A stretch of DNA of 64,000 nt from Astragalus membranaceus (GCA_039519185.1 CM076848.1:61778778-61842777), one strand, 5' to 3'; numbered from the stretch's first letter, positions 1 to 10,921 are shown. Notes: generated by a model not told the origin, from the letters alone. Program-made: numbers and translations.

Positions 1-582
1 AAGATATTGTTCCTATTGTCGTTTCTCATTACCAAACTGGTTTTGTCCCATGGAGAAGAATCTAGGAGAATATTGTTATTGCTCGAAAGATGGCCCATAG
101 TATGGCTATAATGAGAGGTAAGAATGGTTTCTTTGCTATTAAGGCTGGCTTGTCTAAATCTTACGACAAGTTGAGTTAGTCCTTCATTTGGAAAACTCTT
201 TAGGAGATTGGCATTCTTGAGGATTTAACTCAGGTGTTTTGTGACAAGTGTTAAAACGAATGTGAAATGGAATGGTTGTAGATCAGATTTCTTTGATCCT
301 CAAAGACGCATCCGCCAAGGACACCCTATCTCACCATACCTCTTTGTTATGTGTATGGATAAGTTAACCCACCTTATTGCTCAAGGTGTGGAGGATGGCT
401 TGTGGAAAGGGTTAAAGGCAGGAACAAAACGGTCCTACCATAACCCACTTTATGTTTACAGATGATCTACTGCTTTTTGGTCATGCTGATGTTGCTCAAA
501 TTAAGTGTGTGATGCAGGTGTTGCATCAATTTTGCAGTCTTTCTGGTCAGGATATTAGTCAGGAGAAAACAAGCTTATTATT
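1..582 (+). pseudogene. LINE F reverse transcriptase fragment
   Basis: Broken non-LTR reverse transcriptase. Readable stretches in different frames include RIRQGHPISPYLF (the RQGxPLSPxLF motif, around 309-347) and FTDDLLLFGHA (around 455-487), where the active-site box reads FTDD instead of the usual F/YADD. Several stops and frameshifts lie before 240, so no protein is expected. It is cut at 582 by the 5' LTR of element A and resumes at 14929. Family assignment is firm from the motifs; the exact subfamily is not known to me. Confidence 0.85.
578..582. repeat. Target site duplication of element A (TTATT), left copy
   Basis: TTATT lies directly before the TG of the 5' LTR and is repeated at 14924-14928 directly after the 3' LTR. 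Five-base duplications are normal for Ty3/gypsy integration. It fixes both ends of element A. Confidence 0.9.
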
Positions 583-883
583 TGATGCGAATGCGCAAGC
601 GCAGGAGGCGCCCAAAAAGGGGAAGTTTGGCAATGTTTTTGTTAGGAGGGGCAAAAGAGTAATTAACCCTAATTGGTATAAAAGAAGTGATTTTGGAAGA
701 ATAGGTTAGGTTTTGTTTTGGCTAAGGCTTGGGCTAGGGTTTGGGGTTTTTTCTCGTGGGAGGTGCCCCCTATTGTTTCTTTTTCGTTCCTACTTCTCAT
801 ACTTTGTGTTGGCTATTGCCTTTTTACCCATAATCCACTACTTCCTTGATTGTTTCTTCTATTATTGTTGTGTTTCTCTATCA
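583..883 (+). repeat. Element A 5' LTR
   Basis: 301 bp, starts TGATGCGAATG and ends CTCTATCA. It matches 14622-14923 almost base for base. It contains a TATA-like GGTATAAAAG at about 675. The PBS follows after one base. Confidence 0.93.
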
Positions 884-884
884 T

Positions 885-898
885 TGGTATCAAAGCAC
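885..898 (+). promoter_or_regulatory. Element A primer binding site (initiator Met tRNA)
   Basis: TGGTATCAAAGCAC, one base after the 5' LTR, is the usual plant gypsy/copia PBS complementary to the 3' end of initiator methionine tRNA. It would prime minus-strand cDNA synthesis. Confidence 0.85.
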
Positions 899-919
899 TT
901 GTCCCACGGAGCTTGAACG

Positions 920-2358
920 ATGGTGAAGAAGACCGCCATGGAAGAATGCCACGAACGGCTCGAGCAAGAAGTCGAGGGGCTTGCGCTAGAAGTGCGCACG
1001 CAAGGGGAGGCCATGCGCGAGTGGATAGAACGGCTGGAGCTTCGTTTGAAGGAGACGCGACGCCGACGACGGAGGGGCAGAGAAGCGGCACCGCCAAGCG
1101 CGGAGGAGGACGGCGAAGGCGGCTCTTCCACCGAATCTGCGACTTCCGGGGGAACCAGCCCGCGTGCGAGACACCGGCACCGGGGGCGGAAACATGAGAT
1201 CCCCGTTTTTGAAGGAGGCGAAGCTTACGAGTGGCTCGTCAAGGTGGAACGGTACTTTAAAATTAATGGGGTTGAAGAAGAAGAGATGCTGGAGGCAGTA
1301 ATGATTGCTTTGGATGGGAGGGCCCTAAATTGGTTTCAATGGTGGGAAGAACAACACCCAGAGCCAACGTGGGAAGAATTTAAACAGGCCGTCATACGGC
1401 ATTTTCAGCCCAGTCTGTTCAGCAACCCTTTGGGACCAATCCTGAGTGTTTAACAAACAGGGACAGTGATGGAATACCGTGAGCAGTTTGAAATGTTAAT
1501 GACTCCATTGAAGAGGCGTGACAGGGTCATGTTGGAAAGCATTTTTCTCAATGGTTTACGTGAGGAGATACAAACCGAGTTGAAACTCCATAGCACGAGG
1601 GGATTGAACGCTTTGATGGATCGGACGTTACTCTTAGAGGAGAGGAACAAGGCGTTGCGAGAGGAATGGGGGAGGAGGGGTGAAGGTACTAAGTGGAGAA
1701 ATGGGGGGTGGAGTTCGGGGAGTGACCCGGGGAAGCATAGGACTGTTATCACCAAACCCAAGTTTGAGTTTGGGGGAGGTTGTGGCAGCAACTCGCAAGA
1801 ATTGAAAAATCAAGGGGGAGAAGGGGAGAAGAAACAGGGGGTGGGGAGGAAACTCACCCAGGAGGAGCTGAGGGACCTTTGTAGGAAGGGGATGTGTTTC
1901 AAATGTGGGGAAAGGTGGGGCAAGGATCACATTTGTAAGATGAAACACTTTAGGGTGGAATTGATTGATGATGAAGAGAGCGAGGGAGATGGAGAGAAAG
2001 GGGGGACCGAGGAGGAGATAGGGGAGTTGGAAGGGGAGCTAAAGACTCTATTGCTCTCACTCAAGAGCAAAGAGGGCTTGACCTCAAATCAATCCTTCAA
2101 GGTGTGGGGGATCATTAATGGGAGAAAGGTGTTGATATTGATTGATTGTGGAGTCTCTAGTAATTTCATATCCTACAAGTTAGTAGAGGAGTTGAAATTG
2201 GCTTTAGAAGACACTCCTGAGTATACTATTGAGGTGGGGAATGGAGAGAAGGTCACGCACAAGGGGGTTTGCAGGGGACTCAAGGTGCAAGTGCAGGGGA
2301 TCAATTTTACTCAGAAATTCTATTTAATGACTCTGGCAGGGACTGAATTAGTGCTTGG
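920..2358 (+). pseudogene. Element A gag and start of protease (broken)
   Basis: Gag polyprotein. The first codons read MVKKTAMEECHERLEQ and are followed by a charged coiled-coil-like stretch (EWIERLELRLKETRRR), then the capsid region (IPVFEGGEAYEWLVKVERYF ... WFQWWEEQHPEPTWEEF). An in-frame TAA at 1451-1453 interrupts it; the frame is unchanged after the stop. A zinc knuckle-like CFKCGERWGKDHIC follows, then a protease segment LILIDCGVSSNFIS, in which the expected D-S/T-G catalytic triad reads D-C-G. Coding breaks at 2358, where element B is inserted, and resumes at 11602. Gag would coat genomic RNA in virus-like particles; this copy cannot make it. Confidence 0.85.
2354..2358. repeat. Target site duplication of solo LTR B (CTTGG), left copy
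   Basis: CTTGG at 2354-2358 is repeated at 11602-11606. Removing one copy plus 2359-11601 rejoins the element A coding region between protease and the conserved GMDWL segment. Confidence 0.9.
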
Positions 2359-2920
2359 TGTCATACCCTAATTTTGTCCGATCAATTAAAACCCAAAAAT
2401 TCTTATCGTGTCATTTATTGTTCTAAACGCGAGTGTCTTCGGCACTCTCGTGCAACGATTCGATTGATGCTCGTTTCATTTTATTTCGCTATTGTTATTT
2501 ATTTACCATATCGTCGCCGGTGAAAAATAATAATAAAACGATAATTAAAGAAGTCAAATTTTCCTTCCTTGTAATATAACATTGTTTTTTTACATATGTG
2601 AACCAAAAAAGCAAAATAATACAAAAATACAAAAAAACCAAAAATGTAAAAGAAGAGAGGGCAGCATGCGCATGCTGGCTGCTTGCCCTAGCCCTATGGC
2701 TGTCCTTTTGATCCCATTTTCTTCCCCTCGTCCTTCCTTTGACTGTCTTTAGCACCCTACAATTGCTCCAGCTATTGTCCTTTTTATTCCCTCAAAGATG
2801 CTGTCCTTTTGATGCCATCTTTTTGCCCTAATTGTTGACTGCCCTCAGCACCCCATCCACCTATAATAACAGCAACAGTAGCACAATCAAGAATGAAGGA
2901 CAATCAACGAAAATTGACAC

Positions 2921-3565
2921 AAAATATAGAGAACAATACCCAAAACAAACACAGACAAATTGAGCAATACCCAGCAATATTCAGAGAGAAACAGTGAAGA
3001 ATATACAAGGAAATTGACAAGATAGATTGAAAATTAACAAGTGTATTATGCCGAAATTGTGTACCCTCTGCTAGGGTTTGTCAAAATTAGCAACGAATGC
3101 TAGGGTTTGGGCGATGGTTCCTTGATCATGATCCTATCTAGCTATCGTGATCTCCTATTGCTGCGATCTCCAAAGTTGTTGGTATTCCAGTTGTCTGTGC
3201 TGTGCTTTGCTGGAGCGGTGGCTGTGATCTAGATATCGTGATCTCCAGGTTCGGTTGCTATCTTTACAGGTTCGGTTGCTATTTCTTCCTGTCGGTGCTG
3301 TGCTTTGCTGATCCTGGTGCTGTGCTTTGCTGGAGCGGTGGCTGATCCTGCTGCGCTATTACTGGACTTGGTTGCTGCGCTCTTTCTGGTGCTTGTTGCT
3401 GGATAGGTTTGGATCGGTTGCTGCGATTGTTTTCTGGTTCAGTTTGGTAAGTCTTCCAGCCATAGTGATTCGGTTTGATCTTGGGTGCTGTTTCGGTGCA
3501 ATTGCTTTTTGATCTTGGGTGCTGTTTCGGTACTACATGCCATGGACTTCTATCCGTGGCCATGC
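2921..3565 (+). promoter_or_regulatory. LINE E 5' UTR with internal repeats
   Basis: Non-coding leader of LINE E. Between about 3195 and 3350 the phrase GTGCTGTGCTTTGCTG occurs three times and CAGGTTCGGTTGCTAT twice, so the leader contains short direct repeats. L1 5' UTRs often hold the internal promoter, and repeated units there are common; promoter activity is inferred only. Confidence 0.5.
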
Positions 3566-5058
3566 ATGGCCGACTCAGCGCCGGTAGCAGCGCCGCGGGC
3601 TCAGCCTCAGGCAGTGACCGCTACCAAGTCATTTGCTGCAGCGCTAACAAACTCGTGCGTGATTCCTCCAAATCAGTTCTTACTATCAAGATCACTGAAA
3701 CGGAATATCAAGAAGGAGTCAAAGGGTGCAAGAATGTATTGCATGGCCGCCTCACCCTTTCTAAGGGGGATTCTCCACTAAAGATTAATGATTTAAGGGC
3801 TAAACTTTTGCAAGAATGGAAATCCATTGGATCTTGGACAATGGTCTCTTTGGGAAAAGGCTACTACGAATTTTGCTTTCAATCGTTCGAAGAGATGCGT
3901 AGCCTTCAAGCAATTGGAACATGGTCGTTGCACCCGGGTCTTCTTCGGCTCTTTGCATGGACGCCAGACTTTGATCCTAACAGGATCCGCAACACCAATG
4001 TTCAATGTTGGGTCCGTATCCATGGATTGGCTCGTGAATACTGGCGTCCAATCACTCTTTTTGAGATTGCCGGGGCAATCGGGGGTCCTATTGCTTTGGA
4101 TGATGCCACAAAGAATCGCACATTTGGCCACTTCGCAAGAGTTCTTGTTGATATTGATTTGAATGGAGATCTTCCGGAGCGTATTATGGTTGAGCGTGAA
4201 GGTTACGCATTTTATGTTGAAGTAGTTTATGAAAGGCTGCCACATTTCTGCTCATATTGTCATATTATTGGGCATAATTATTCCAATTGTAAGCAAGCCC
4301 AAAGTAAGCAGGAACCTCGTGCGCAACCCACGGTCAATAGGCAAGTTTGGGAGCCAAAGAGAAAGAACGACCTCGATGCAATTAATGTTCGTGACAGGCA
4401 GACACATGATGCCGAGAAAGAAACTCAGGTTAAAGGTACGACTACATTTAGTGCTAATGTTGTTGATAACTCGATTGATAATGGTGCAGGTAGTGATCTT
4501 CAAAAGGACACTGTTGATGGTATTGAAGCCTCTACAGAAGAGCTAGTGGAAAAAGATAATCACTCGCAGCGTTCCGGAGATCTCATCTCTATTGAAGAGA
4601 TTACAATCCCAAATCAGTTTGGAGGCCCTAATAACATACCTCATGATGATATTAATCCCCTGCTTGGATTTATTTCTAACCATTTTGAAACAGGATCCCC
4701 AAGTGGCAGAGCTCCAACATTAGCGCAGAATGGGAATTCCCCGGATCCAGTTCTAGTTGGTGACTCTCAAATGGAAGCAGCCTTCGAGGTTGATAGAAAT
4801 CGAGTCCAAGTGGTTGCTGACCAAGAAGCTGCTCAAGTTGTGATTGATGATTTAGACATCATTAAGCAGCCCTGGGCTGATTTAGTTGAGGAGGAGGTTA
4901 ACTTGGCAAAAGAAAATGCCCAGTCTGATGAGGGCTCTGACTTTGAGGTAGTTCGCACTAAGTCTCAAAAGAAAAAACAAAAGCAGCGGCAGAAAAAGAA
5001 AGCTATCTCCCCAATTACAACCCGTTCAAGGGCAGGATCTCAAAGCCTTGCTCAATGA
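3475..5058 (+). CDS. LINE E ORF1 protein (DUF4283 plus zinc knuckle)
   Basis: 527-aa frame. It carries a DUF4283-like domain (about residues 60-230, with WTMVSLGKGYYEFCF and VQCWVRIHGLAREYW) followed by a CCHC knuckle, CSYCHIIGHNYSNC (about residues 259-272). The C-terminal half is acidic and ends in a lysine-rich tail. ORF1 of plant L1 elements binds the element RNA. The natural N-terminus is probably elsewhere: a typical start, MADSAPVAAPRAQPQAV, lies at 3566 in another frame, and that frame joins this one only through a one-base shift near 3675. I therefore suspect a single indel in ORF1. The stop overlaps the ORF2 start in ATGA at 5055-5058. Confidence 0.8.
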   Translation: MILGAVSVQLLFDLGCCFGTTCHGLLSVAMHGRLSAGSSAAGSASGSDRYQVICCSANKLVRDSSKSVLTIKITETEYQEGVKGCKNVLHGRLTLSKGDSPLKINDLRAKLLQEWKSIGSWTMVSLGKGYYEFCFQSFEEMRSLQAIGTWSLHPGLLRLFAWTPDFDPNRIRNTNVQCWVRIHGLAREYWRPITLFEIAGAIGGPIALDDATKNRTFGHFARVLVDIDLNGDLPERIMVEREGYAFYVEVVYERLPHFCSYCHIIGHNYSNCKQAQSKQEPRAQPTVNRQVWEPKRKNDLDAINVRDRQTHDAEKETQVKGTTTFSANVVDNSIDNGAGSDLQKDTVDGIEASTEELVEKDNHSQRSGDLISIEEITIPNQFGGPNNIPHDDINPLLGFISNHFETGSPSGRAPTLAQNGNSPDPVLVGDSQMEAAFEVDRNRVQVVADQEAAQVVIDDLDIIKQPWADLVEEEVNLAKENAQSDEGSDFEVVRTKSQKKKQKQRQKKKAISPITTRSRAGSQSLAQ

Positions 5059-8000
5059 AGTGCCTATATTGGAATACAAGGGGCCTTGCTAATCCCCCCA
5101 CAAGATTAGCACTTAAAAAGCTTTGTTCTTCTAACAAGCCTGATTTTGTTTTTGTGTCTGAACCTTGGTGTTCTTTAGATGATTTTCCGCGCAGGTATTG
5201 GTCTCGTTTTGGGATGAAAGTTTTTGCTACTAATGACAGGAATGCTTTAATTCCTAACCTCTGGTGTGTCTGTAAGGACAACTTCAATCCAACTGTTATC
5301 GCTAGCTCAGATCAGCATGTTTCTTTTACAGTGGAGGTTAATAACACTACAGTTGGTTTTTCAGCAATCTATGCTTCTTGTAGCTATCTGGGTAGGCGAT
5401 CTCTCTGGCAGGATCTCTCTCTTCTCCAGCAAACTTATAAAATACCTTGGTGCTTTATTGGGGATTGGAACGCGATTTTGGGCAGCCATGAGTATAGGGG
5501 AAATGGTACTCCATCTAATACTGCTTGCGAAGAGTTTCAGAATTGGACCAATCTGAATAACTTGATTCATCTGCCGACGAGGGGTGCTCAATACACTTGG
5601 TCTAATGGCCGTAAAGGAAGGGCTTTCACGGAGAAAAGGCTTGATCGGGCTATTTGCAATGACGCTTGCTTTACTTTTTATACAGGTATCTTCTGCTATA
5701 CTCTTACTAAATCTAAATCTGATCATTTCCCTTTACTGCTTGATCTTCAGATTACAGATGGTGCTCATCCCTCCTCTTTTAAATTCCTTCGCACCTGGGC
5801 GAATCACCCTGACTGCCTGAATGTGATTAAGGAGGCTTGGCAATCTCATGTTGTTGGCTGCCCGATGGTGGTCCTCAATCAAAAGCTCAAAAATCTCAAG
5901 GTAAAGCTTAAGGCTTGGAATAAAGAAGTCTTTGGGGACGTTAATCTCCGGGTGCAAGTGGCGAATGCATCCCTAGATCACATTCAAGCGCAGATTGATA
6001 ATGTTGGCTACTCAGAGGTGTTGGATGAGCAAGAAAAAACCCTTCAGCTTGAGCTGCAGCAAGCTTTAGCTTCCCAAGAGGAATTTTGGCTCGAAAAATC
6101 TAGACTTAATTGGCACCTGCATGGTGATCGGAACACAAAATTCTTCCATCAGATGGTCAGGATTAGACATATTACCAAGCAAATAACTGCCCTCAAAAAT
6201 GGTGATGCTCTTCTTACTTCTGCTAATGATATCGAATCTCATGTTGTTAATTATTTTGAGAATATTTTTGCCTCTAATAATCAATGTCTTGATAATGGTA
6301 TGGTGGAGGAGATTATCCCTAATCTTGTTACAGGGGAGGAGAATACTATGCTCACCAACGTTCCTAATAGGGAAGAGATTAAGCAGGCCATCTTTGCTAT
6401 GAATCCTAACGGTGCCCCTGGCCCGGATGGTTTTGGCGCTTTCTTTTTTCAGCATTACTGGGACATCATCGCTGAAGATATGGTGAGCGCGGTTCAGCAA
6501 TTCTTCAAGCATGGATGGATGCTTCCGAATTTCAATTCTAATTTGGTGGTCCTTATTCCTAAAGTCAATGGTGCTGACAGTATTGAGAAGTTCCGGCCTA
6601 TCGCTCTTGCTAACTTTAAGTTTAAGATTATCACTAAGGTGCTTGCTGACCGTCTCTCCAGAATTGCTCCTCGTATCGTTTCATCTCAGCAACGTGGTTT
6701 TATTCAAGGTAGAAACATTTCGGATTGCATCTGCTTAACTTCTGAAGCCATTAATATGCTGAATAACAGGTCCTTTGGTGGTAATATGGCTCTTAAGGTT
6801 GATGTCACAAAAGCTTTTGACACTTTGGATTGGAATTTCCTTCTGCGAGTTCTCAAGGCTTTTGGTTTTCATAGTAAATTCTGCGATTGGGTTAATGTGC
6901 TTTTGCATTCTGCAAAGCTTTCGATCTCAGTCAATGGCAAGCCCTATGGGTACTTTAGTTGCAAGCGGGGTGTTCGTCAAGGGGATCCCCTCTCCCCCCT
7001 TCTTTTCTGCTTGGCTGAGGAGGTTTTGAGCAGAGGCATCTCCAAGCTGGTGCAGGATGGGGACCTCCAGTTAATCAATGGTCCGAGAGGTACTCAGGTT
7101 CCCTCTCATACCCTTTATGCTGATGACATCATGATTTTTTGTAGAGCTTCGCAGAGAAATCTCCATAATCTCCTCAACTTCTTTACTAAGTATGGTGAAG
7201 CTTCTGGTCAGATTGTTAACTCTAGCAAATCTACAGTTCATTTGGGCGCCATTCCCAATACCCGACAGCGTCGTATTGCCGATATCCTGGGCTTCTCTAT
7301 TGGCCAGTTGCCGTTCACATACTTGGGTATTCCAATTTTCAAAGGTAAGCCAAAAGCTGTTTATTTAATGCCAATCGCTGACAAGATTAAAGCCAAGTTA
7401 TCAGCGTGGAAAGCTTCCCTCCTCTCTATTGCCGGAAGAGTGCAACTGGTCAAGTCGGTTGTGCAAAGTATGTTAATTTACAGCTTCCTGATTTACAAAT
7501 GGCCTTCATCTTTGTTGAATACTGTGGATTCTTGGATTAGAAATTTCATTTGGTCTGGTGACGTCAATCAGCGTAAAGTGGTTACTGTGGCTTGGCATAA
7601 GGTTTGTAGACCAACCGCTGAGGGAGGTCTTGGGATCAGGTCCCTCAAAGACACTAATAAGGCAGCCTGTCTTAAGCTTAGCTGGGAGCTCAGCATTTCC
7701 CAGAACAGCTGGGCTGTTCTGTTAAGATCTAGGGTCTTCAGAAATAATACTGCGATCTCTTATCATATCAGTTCTTCTTTGTGGGGTCATTTGCGTGATC
7801 ATCTTTCCTCCATCCAAGAAAACTGCATTTGGCAAATTGCTAAAGGTGACTGTATCAACTTTTGGCTTGATCCTTGGCTGTCGGCCCCTCTTGTAAATCT
7901 TCTTAATGTCCCTGAGCATCGCCAGCTCTATCTCAAGGCCCGTGTTTGTGACTTCATTCAGAATGGTCACTGGTGTATCCCTGCTTCTCTTTCCAATATC

Positions 8001-9188
8001 TTTCCTCAGCTGGCTTCTCTCCTTCATGACAAAGATCTGCCTTCATTTGACTCTCAAGATCAGCTGATTTGGAAAAACTCTACCGACGGTAAGCTTACTT
8101 TTAAAACCGCTTATCTTTATTTCAGGCCTGTTGGGCAACCTAGTAGGTGGTTCAAGAATATTTGGCGAAGTGTTATTCCTCCATCCAAGTCTCTTCTTAT
8201 GTGGCGCATCCTCCATCACCGTATGCCAACTGATGACCAACTCAGAAGCCGTGGATGTGGTACTGTTTCCATGTGTAGTCTCTGTGAAGCGGACTATGAG
8301 TCTTCCTTGCACCTTTTCTGTGAGTGTTCTTTCGCTAAGCAGCTTTGGGATTGGCTTAGTGGCAAGCTCTCTCTTAATATTGATGTTTCCTCCCCGGAGA
8401 CGATTTTTGACGTCTGTCTGCGCCCCTGGTCGGACCAAGTTCAGGATGTTGTTTTCGCTGCGATTATTAACGTTTTTTGGGCTATTTGGTTCTCTCGGAA
8501 TCAGATTCGTTTTGACAACAAGAAGATCTCGCCCACTTACCTGAAAAATTTGATCATGGCAAGTGTGAACATTTCTGGTAATCTCAGCAAGGGCTCCACG
8601 TCTAACTCCATGCAGGACTTTGTGATTCTTAAGGGTTTGTCGGTTGAGTGCAAGCCTCGTAAGGCTCCTACAAATATAGAGGTTATCTGGCAGTCTCCTC
8701 CTTCCTTTTGGGTTAAGTGTAATACTGATGGCGCTGCGAGGGGGTCTCCTGGTTTAGCTGCCTGTGGGGGTATCTTTCGCGACAGTAATGCTGAGTCTCT
8801 TGGCTGTTTTATGCTTCCTCTAGGTACAAATTACGCGCTTCATGCTGAACTTGTCGGGGTCATGGTCGCCATTGAAGTGGCTTTTAGAAAAGGTTGGCAT
8901 CGGTTATGGATTGAGAGTGACTCTCAGCTTGCTGTTATGGCTTTCTCGTCTCACTCAATTGTGCCATGGAATCTTCGCAATCGTTGGCTTAATTGCATGG
9001 GTCTACTCAAATCAATGACTGTCACTTGCACTCATATTTTTCGGGAAGGGAATCACTGTGCTGATAAGCTTGCGTCTCATGGGATCAACCTGTCTGGTTT
9101 CCAAAGGTGGAATTCGGTTCCCTATTTCATTAAGGATGATTTTATCCGTAATAGGATTGGCCTTCCTTATTTTCGTTTCAGGCAATAA
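5055..9188 (+). CDS. LINE E ORF2: endonuclease, reverse transcriptase, RNase H
   Basis: 1377 aa, uninterrupted. An AP-type endonuclease (about 1-235) has the early N and E residues (NTRG, SEPW), a GDWN motif near 137 and SDHFPLL near 224. Reverse transcriptase (about 460-740) has VDVTKAFD near 583, RGVRQGDPLSPLLF near 640 and the YADD active site near 688-691. A zinc-binding zf-RVT segment (CSLCEADYESSLHLFCEC) lies near 1080. An RVT_3 RNase H domain has CNTDGA (Asp near 1225), HAELVG, ESDSQL and a final Asp in CADKLASHG. Together these nick the target, prime cDNA on it and remove RNA. Start choice rests on the ATGA overlap with ORF1, consistent with termination-reinitiation. All expected catalytic residues are visible; whether it is expressed is unknown. 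Confidence 0.93.
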   Translation: MKCLYWNTRGLANPPTRLALKKLCSSNKPDFVFVSEPWCSLDDFPRRYWSRFGMKVFATNDRNALIPNLWCVCKDNFNPTVIASSDQHVSFTVEVNNTTVGFSAIYASCSYLGRRSLWQDLSLLQQTYKIPWCFIGDWNAILGSHEYRGNGTPSNTACEEFQNWTNLNNLIHLPTRGAQYTWSNGRKGRAFTEKRLDRAICNDACFTFYTGIFCYTLTKSKSDHFPLLLDLQITDGAHPSSFKFLRTWANHPDCLNVIKEAWQSHVVGCPMVVLNQKLKNLKVKLKAWNKEVFGDVNLRVQVANASLDHIQAQIDNVGYSEVLDEQEKTLQLELQQALASQEEFWLEKSRLNWHLHGDRNTKFFHQMVRIRHITKQITALKNGDALLTSANDIESHVVNYFENIFASNNQCLDNGMVEEIIPNLVTGEENTMLTNVPNREEIKQAIFAMNPNGAPGPDGFGAFFFQHYWDIIAEDMVSAVQQFFKHGWMLPNFNSNLVVLIPKVNGADSIEKFRPIALANFKFKIITKVLADRLSRIAPRIVSSQQRGFIQGRNISDCICLTSEAINMLNNRSFGGNMALKVDVTKAFDTLDWNFLLRVLKAFGFHSKFCDWVNVLLHSAKLSISVNGKPYGYFSCKRGVRQGDPLSPLLFCLAEEVLSRGISKLVQDGDLQLINGPRGTQVPSHTLYADDIMIFCRASQRNLHNLLNFFTKYGEASGQIVNSSKSTVHLGAIPNTRQRRIADILGFSIGQLPFTYLGIPIFKGKPKAVYLMPIADKIKAKLSAWKASLLSIAGRVQLVKSVVQSMLIYSFLIYKWPSSLLNTVDSWIRNFIWSGDVNQRKVVTVAWHKVCRPTAEGGLGIRSLKDTNKAACLKLSWELSISQNSWAVLLRSRVFRNNTAISYHISSSLWGHLRDHLSSIQENCIWQIAKGDCINFWLDPWLSAPLVNLLNVPEHRQLYLKARVCDFIQNGHWCIPASLSNIFPQLASLLHDKDLPSFDSQDQLIWKNSTDGKLTFKTAYLYFRPVGQPSRWFKNIWRSVIPPSKSLLMWRILHHRMPTDDQLRSRGCGTVSMCSLCEADYESSLHLFCECSFAKQLWDWLSGKLSLNIDVSSPETIFDVCLRPWSDQVQDVVFAAIINVFWAIWFSRNQIRFDNKKISPTYLKNLIMASVNISGNLSKGSTSNSMQDFVILKGLSVECKPRKAPTNIEVIWQSPPSFWVKCNTDGAARGSPGLAACGGIFRDSNAESLGCFMLPLGTNYALHAELVGVMVAIEVAFRKGWHRLWIESDSQLAVMAFSSHSIVPWNLRNRWLNCMGLLKSMTVTCTHIFREGNHCADKLASHGINLSGFQRWNSVPYFIKDDFIRNRIGLPYFRFRQ

Positions 9189-9371
9189 TGTTTTATTTTT
9201 GTTCGCATGGGTTTTGGTATATGTCCCCCCATGTTTCTTGTATTTTTGTTTTTTTGTTTATTAATGAAATAGGAGGGAGTACTCTTTCCTTCTAGATGTT
9301 TTTATCCCTAAGGAGGGTTTTGCATCAGAAGGTTTTAACGAGGCTCCTTTCCTTTTTGTATAAAAAAAAAA
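9189..9371 (+). other. LINE E 3' UTR and poly(A) tail
   Basis: Short 3' UTR that ends in a run of A after TTTTTGTAT. The direct repeat AATTGACAC follows. This is the normal 3' signature of target-primed reverse transcription. Confidence 0.75.
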
Positions 9372-10921
9372 ATTGACACTGAAATATACAAAGAGGCAGA
9401 AGCTCACAGACAGAAAAAAGAGGCACAGAATAAGAAGAAATACACACAGAGATACAAAGTTCAAAATTGTCCAACGTGAATACCAGGGAGCGTTTTCAGA
9501 AGCTGGAGTAAAAGGTTGGGTTCTTAAATGAAATTTTTTTAGACATTCATGTGTTATATGATGTTTCAGTTTGGCTGGTATAAAAATGTAACTAATCGGA
9601 TGCTTATGTCAAAACCGTTTATGTGTATATAAAAAATTTCAATCAAGCACAATCTGTAACCGTAAGTAAATCAAGATAAGGAACAAGTTAGGTTTTCAAT
9701 TCAGTATCAGGAACAAAAACAAACACCAAACAGCATTTTAATCCTTCAAAAATCAATCTAGGGTCTAGGAAAAAGAAAAGAGAGGATAACAGTATGTAGG
9801 GAGGGGGAGAGGACGCTGTGAGAGGATGTAGTAAAGGAAAAAGGAGTTTTTTTACCTCCGGCCACCGTCCACGGTGGCCGCCGCCGCAACCTTGCCATAA
9901 GTCACCTTCGGCCATCAATATAGAACCCGCGCCTCTCTGTCAAACGCCAAACCGTCCCAGAACTTTGTCTCCTCCGCCATGAGACCACTGTCAACCCACG
10001 CCTCGCCGCCGTAGCCTCGCCATCATCATCACACCACCACAACCCAAAAAATACCACCCCCCCTTCACGGCCACCCCTCCAACACAACCACCGTTGAACC
10101 CAACACCACTGTTGTCACCACCATAGCCCCCACCACACCTAACCCTACACCTTCGCGAACCATCAAACCCCTCCCACACCGTTTCACAGTCAACAACCAC
10201 AGTAGCCACCACCGCCTCGCACCGAACACTTCCCCAACCGACGCCATCGTAAGTCAAAACACCCCCCCCCCCCCCCCCGTGGCCGGCGTTCGCAAGTTTT
10301 CCCTCTCTCCGTTTTTTTGCTGTCACCGTTAGGACGGTGAGGAGAAGAGAAAGTGGGGGGGGGGGGACGACGAGAGGGTGTAGGGGGCGGCGGTGAGGAG
10401 AAGGGGACTAGGGTTAGAGAAGGAGGGTGAGAGAGCGGTTGTGAGGGGAGAGGAAAGTGAGGCGCGATGGAGAGAAAGAGAGAAAGGGGAGACGCGGCGG
10501 TGAGGAAAAAATGAAGTTTAGGGTTGAGAGTGTGGGTGCGGCGCCATAAGGAGGAAAGGAAGGTGATTAGGGTATGAGAATTAGGGTTGCCGTTTTTTTT
10601 CCATTTGCTTATATAGTCTGTTCATTCTTTTTATTTTAATTTTAATTTTAATTTTAAATTCAGAATAATAGTTACACCCCCATAATATAATCAGACGCGC
10701 CCTTTATGTTGGCCTGAATTTTGCAGGCCCTTTATGTTGGCTGTCTACACCCCTTCTTTTTACTCATACAACCCTCCTGTAGTTTGCACCCCACTTTTAA
10801 CTGCTGCACCCCCTTTTCGTTTTGCCATTCATTTCTTTTCAAAAAATAATTTCTTTTACAAAAAACCTACAAAAATAAACAGGTAAATATTTCATTTTCA
10901 AAAACGAACAGGGGACTAAGT

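Larger units (their letters stand above)
2921..9370 (+). mobile_element. LINE E: nearly complete L1-type LINE
   Basis: About 6.45 kb LINE inside solo LTR B, with a 5' UTR, ORF1, ORF2, a short 3' UTR and a poly(A) run at 9362-9371. The 11-base AAAATTGACAC at 2910-2920 recurs at the poly(A) junction (about 9369-9379), which I take as the target duplication; similarity continues imperfectly past it, so the 5' end is uncertain by some tens of bases. ORF2 is uninterrupted with all catalytic motifs present, so this is the least decayed LINE in the window. Confidence 0.85.

Noticed and set aside
920..1197. Several overlapping frames on both strands at the start of element A gag
   Set aside because: Only the frame at 920 continues into a recognisable gag; the rest are shadows of its GC-rich coiled-coil region.
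9688..10326. Overlapping minus-strand frames in the GC-rich part of solo LTR B
   Set aside because: Skewed composition (Gly/Val runs from GGTGGT-type repeats), no homologous frame in the element D LTR.
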